From Sphaerolaimus hirsutus (Eukaryota; Nematoda; Chromadorea; Monhysterida; Sphaerolaimidae): a DNA stretch of 64,000 nucleotides. Shown here piece after piece: positions 60,132 to 64,000 of the stretch (position 1 is the stretch's first letter; every line of letters starts with the position of its first letter). Location of the stretch: contig OZ038457.1 in assembly GCA_964036195.1 (NCBI GenBank), positions 16,705,147 to 16,769,146 of the forward strand, written 5' to 3'. The translations under genes were made by a program, and so were the position numbers. The notes below the pieces were generated by a model. It saw nothing but the letters and a program-made list of their open reading frames with translations. It was not told where the DNA came from and made no database searches.

Positions 60132-61534
60132 TAGGGTTCAAACGGGGTCCCGATCCCAAATCCCGAAAAATTTAGGGTTTTTGTGGTCCGATCCCGATCC
60201 CGAAATCTAAAAAATGAATCCCGAAACCCCAATCCCGATCCGCCACAGCGTGGCGCCTTTTGAATGATGTCAGTGCCATGACGCCATTCTGTCACCACGT
60301 AGTTAAATTTGAGGGTGCTACATACTACATACAGTCAATATTACAGTCTGTATCCCTATACATACACAGGTGGCAATATCACAGTCTGTTACCCTATACA
60401 TACACACATGCGCTCATGCCAGTCAAGTAGGTGCGCTATACATACATGCGGGCCGTGTTGCAACATTCTGAGGACACTCTCAGATAGTTTTTCACGGCAA
60501 CAAAATTGTAAATACATACCGTATTTCCTCGAAATACCCCCTCAAAATGGGGTTACGCTGCATACATTACAGGCAACAATTTAGTATACTCGGCAGACAT
60601 GATACTCTGCCCTCGCACTCATTTATGTCTCGCGTTGGAAGCGTGCCAACGATGATGAGCATGCGATTTTCATGTAAAAGATGAGAAAATCAATGTTGTG
60701 AATGAGTTAACGTATAGCGTTATAACAGCGATGACTTTTTTCAACTTTTTTTATGAAAATCGCATGCGTAAAAAATCGTTGGCACGCTTCCAGTGGGAAC
60801 CACGCGTGCAGGGTGTAAAGTAGCTGGAGTATACTGGGATTTCAAAAACTTTCTGGTGAAATAATAACCTCTCCCCTCGTTTAACCTTCCCTCTAGAAAT
60901 TTCCACTCTGAAAAAATAAACCCCTGGAGGGTAATTCAAGGAAATACAGTAGATATAAAAACTTAGTTCACATTGAGTTCAATTTTTTGGAAGTTTATTT
61001 GAACCTTCAAACATCTTATTGTGAATGCTCAAATTCAATTTCACAATCCATTAAAACAATGCACCTGACGATTTGCTCTGCATGCATTTGCCCAACGGAG
61101 TAAACTCAGCAGACGTGAAACTCTACAAAGTTGTTAGACTCAATTCCTGCGCATGGAATGTTGCAGCACTGCCCACATGTATGTATAGTGCACGTCCTTG
61201 AGTGGTAAGAGCGCATGTGTGTATGTATAGGGTAACAGACTGTGATATTGCCACCGTGTATGTATAGGGATACAGACTGTAATATTGGCAGTATGTAATA
61301 TTGGATTCAGCCGTTAAATTTGTAGGTTACCCCAAGGTAAACAAGCAGCACCCTCAATTACAAATACTGGACGTCCCTGATGTCAAAATATTTTGACAAA
61401 AAATCCCGATGTTATTAGCGAGACCCTAATCCAGATCCCGAAAAATGCCAACCCCGGTCCCGATCCCGAAATCTCAAAAAACCGATCCCGATCCCCAAAC
61501 TCGGAAAACCAATCCCGATCCCGTTTGAACTCTA
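60132..61534. mobile_element. cccgat-type MITE broken by a stack of insertions
   Basis: The left part 60132-60240 starts tagggttcaaacggggtc and the right part about 61385-61534 ends gatcccgtttgaactcta. The flanks are CTACAGTC (60124-60131) and CTACAGCC (61535-61542), 7 of 8 matching. Inside are fragments of the CAGGGACG family (60241-60320 and 61330-61380), a cagtctgt(a/t)accctatacat repeat, a CCGTATTTCC MITE (60517-60952) and, within that, the repeat 60591-60835. Confidence 0.75.
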
Positions 61535-61542
61535 CTACAGCC

Positions 61543-62082
61543 AGAATAAAAAGTGTATCGAATCAATGGGCAAAAAGCGACAAAAAGTTGGCCCCTTTCT
61601 ACGTGCACCGCGGGACGGTACGACACGAATGGACGCACCGGCCGGGCGCGTTGGGGGAGTAGACGGCCATTTTGCAGCTGGCACATGGAAATTCTCATCA
61701 GGCTACACGGCGGCGCCATCGGCTCATGCTCATGCATCTGGGGCAGCGGCGCCCGGCATTCGCTAACATAGCTTATGCATGTGCGCGGCGGCGACCGCCG
61801 GCCGCGCGAGCACACGTAAATACATTACAAATAACTGTGCAACTGTAACTAGCGTACCATGCATAAAATGCTGTCGCGGTCGCCGCGCGCCGCCTTCGGA
61901 GCTAATGACCGTTTCGAAAATACATTATTTACCCCCGTTTTAACATTTCGATACAATTGCAATAATTGCGGTTGCAGTTTTGCCGTTGTTATGCCACGCA
62001 TCGGGACAAAAAGATTACGCTGAACTATGTAATTGAAAAGGAAATAGAACAACTCCTACGGCCAGAGTAATTTGTTTAGTAA
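61543..62082. other. GC-rich to AT-rich intergenic stretch
   Basis: Positions 61600-61810 are GC-rich (gcgcggcggcgaccgccgg) with frames open on both strands. No splice-compatible exon or family could be supported. Confidence 0.4.
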
Positions 62083-62340
62083 ATGAAAGTGACATGTTCA
62101 ATACTCGCGGCTGCTTGTATCACTTTTCCCCGGCTCGCGACATGTCAAATAGCATTGCGCTTCATTCGCGAGCGAGCGGAAACATTCTTGAAAAATATTC
62201 TGGAGGAAACTGTCACAGAGAGTTTAAAGACACTATCATTGGGAACATTGGCATCCGCAGCCCACATTTGGGCGGGAATAAACATCTGTGAAAGAGACAA
62301 TTCACGGGAACACCGGAATCAAATAAGAAGAAATAAGTAA
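62083..62340 (+). CDS. Possible small protein with signal-like start, 85 residues
   Basis: A single frame from ATG 62083 to a stop at 62338-62340. It starts MKVTCSILAAACITFPRLAT, a hydrophobic stretch that could be a signal peptide. An amphipathic segment follows (ETFLKNILEETVTESLKTL), and the end is basic (EHRNQIRRNK). It converges on the 215-residue gene, whose stop is at 62460. No family is recognised; a chance frame is possible. Confidence 0.3.
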   Translation: MKVTCSILAAACITFPRLATCQIALRFIRERAETFLKNILEETVTESLKTLSLGTLASAAHIWAGINICERDNSREHRNQIRRNK

Positions 62341-62459
62341 TGAATCTTTTGCATGAAAATTCAAAATCAATGGCACACAGCACTAATGAGCGTATTATGA
62401 CGAATTTGGACATTTTTCAATTCGGTAATGCCACGAGAAAATATAATATATTACCATAA

Positions 62460-63605
62460 TTACACCTGAGCTGCAGATCTGGGCCCTCCGTTCACATTGG
62501 CACCGTTGCCGAACTGATTGTGCATTTTGGCGCGCGCCATGGCAGTGGCCGCGTGGTGCGCCGCTGCGCCGGGCCGGCCAGGCACGCTCTGCACCACCAA
62601 AACTGGCCTTTTCACGGCGCCGGCGTCCTTGGCACTGTGCCCGGGCGTTTGCGTGGCCAGCGGCGTCCTCGCTCTATTCACAATCTGCGTGCGTCCGGCG
62701 GCGCGGCCGCCGACCCGCTGCTGCAGTTGCGCCGTGGGCGACGAGCGGCGGCCGTGCAGCTGCGACGCGGCGGCGGGACGCGGCCGCGGCAGCGACGTGG
62801 ACCGACGCGGCTTGACTTGAACGCTGGACTGCTCGCCGCTCGGCCCCGCCGCCGTCACACCAGGTGAACCATCTGCGAGTGGGCGGAGTTTATGTGTGTG
62901 TTCCCGTCAACGCTGTATCTGTCCACTGCAAAAATGTTATTGGGCAAATCGTTGTTGGTGTTGAAAAATATCGATTGATCGGTATCAATAAGAATACACA
63001 ATGAGAGATAGTAAATATATACTGGTGGTGAAAAAGCGAAAGGACAATGTGCCTACACACACTAATTGATGTAAGTTGTCAATAGAAATTTCAATTAAAT
63101 GTGTAAAAATAACTTTTTAATCACTCAAGAAATTCTGTTTCATAAAAAATTCTTAACTCATTTGGATGGATCCACATTTAACGCCGGGTCCACTAGTGTG
63201 CGTAGGACCAATACAACAAGAACATGTAATTGCGCACGAAAAGAACTGGAAAACTATCGATGGCACGTTGTCGATACGGACAAACAAGGCAATGCAGGGG
63301 AAAAAATCGTGATGCACCACAAACAAACTGTTAACATAAATATAAAGCACAGCAAGCGGGAAGCACTTACTCATTACTCGTATGGCGGCTCTATTAGCCG
63401 GCTGGACTATGACACCATGCGGTCGCCCATTGGGCAACGTGCCAAAATTGGTATTGTATAAATGTGGAGCTCCATATATATCCTCCACATAGTCGCCATC
63501 CGCTGTCAAATGTCCGGCGACCTCTAAATCAGCGACATTTTCCTGCTGCTCGAACATCTCAATGGTGCCGCTCAGCGACGCGATCACCGCGTCCAGTTCC
63601 GACAT
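62460..63605 (-). CDS. Two-exon gene, 215 residues, unknown function
   Basis: Exon 1 runs from ATG 63605 to 63371 (gtaagt donor) and exon 2 from 62872 (ctcgcag acceptor) to the stop at 62460. The phase matches, giving 215 residues. The N-terminus MSELDAVIASLSGTIEMFEQ is an amphipathic helix with the spacing of a paxillin-type LD motif, though the match is weak. It is followed by an acidic stretch (LTADGDYVEDIY). The second exon encodes a basic, Pro/Ala/Arg-rich and probably disordered tail (RRSTSLPRPRPAAA, KRPVLVVQSVPGRPG). There are no membrane segments or signal peptide. The exons are strongly GC-rich against AT-rich flanks, which supports coding. Function is unknown; an adaptor or scaffold is only a guess. 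Confidence 0.65.
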
Positions 63606-63786
63606 TTCTCCCGCTTCCTACATTTTTTCATCGTAGAAGTGACGAAAACACGGCGACAAAATGGCTAGCATCTAGACACGGATACAGTCACGTGACAGCG
63701 TCGCACAGACACCAATGACAAAACGTGATGCTCAAATGATCAACTCTTACGCTGCATGCACCATGTAACGGTAAAGGAATCGTTGC

Positions 63787-63995
63787 TACGCACACTAGTT
63801 TACTAACTGAAGTAAACTCAAACTGGGTGCTCATGAATCAGCTTTGAATGTATTTGAGTTTACCAGAATGAGTTATTTTAAATCTTCGTCAACTGTAGTT
63901 GACAGACACCTCATTCTGGTAAACTCAAATAAGTGCAAGGCTGATTTAGGAGTTTACCAAAATCTGAACTTTACTGGCAGTAAACTAGTGTGTAA
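63787..63995. repeat. MITE, CACACTAGTTTAC family, near-intact
   Basis: The ends cgcacactagtttacta and agtaaactagtgtgtaaagcg are inverted. Mirrored halves (tttgagtttaccagaatgag and its complement) surround a central gtcaactgtagttgacag. It is the last feature of the window. Confidence 0.85.
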
Positions 63996-64000
63996 AGCGC

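Noticed and set aside
62518-62867. Plus-strand frames of 100-115 codons opposite the right-hand gene
   Set aside because: They are antisense to a GC-rich exon with consistent splice phases on the minus strand; long chance frames are expected there.

Overview
The window is animal nuclear DNA: GC-rich exons with GT-AG introns lie in AT-rich, very repeat-dense sequence. A nematode (or close ecdysozoan relative) fits best. The evidence is a short SH2-kinase of the FES/FER type with a YYHG..PRED entry motif, a globin that starts MGNEN and ends in a basic tail, and a C-type lectin. This is inference from protein style, not proof. The opsin-like receptor is unexpected for a nematode and leaves the assignment open.

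Genes, left to right. An opsin-like seven-helix receptor runs on the minus strand at 1161-2705 and leaves the window on the left before helices 6 and 7. A FES/FER-like SH2 tyrosine kinase (9 exons found, 12118-20153, plus) lacks its first exon(s). MCM2, the replicative helicase subunit, is complete (17 exons, 34579 down to 20413, minus, 912 codons) and converges on the kinase. A C-type lectin (36189-38867, plus) is divergent from MCM2 and lacks its signal-peptide exon. A tentative 81-residue gene (39316-39643, minus) follows. A globin (40258-42415, minus) has a predicted N-myristoylation start. At the right end is a two-exon gene of unknown function (62460-63605, minus, 215 residues). The genes look like independent neighbours and show no common pathway.

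Most of the rest is transposable elements, almost all non-autonomous and with inverted ends. Several can be delimited to the base by target-site duplications. The largest is a 3450-bp element present twice in opposite orientation (20895-24344 and 49228-52677), collinear to the base. At least eight hAT-like elements have exact or near-exact 8-bp duplications. A set of these shares only the end motif TAGGGATGG or close variants, while their interiors are unrelated. A broken BEL/Pao retrotransposon lies inside one element, which itself lies inside another.

The most interesting signal is where the elements sit. Two hAT-like insertions have their target duplication on a 5' splice site (kinase exon at 14685, MCM2 exon at 33053). 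Another has its duplication across a 3' splice site (kinase exon at 12118). One globin intron (40337-40532) consists almost entirely of a fold-back element whose ends supply the splice sites, as described for introners. About 42.4-62 kb is gene-poor and mostly repeats or unrecognised sequence.
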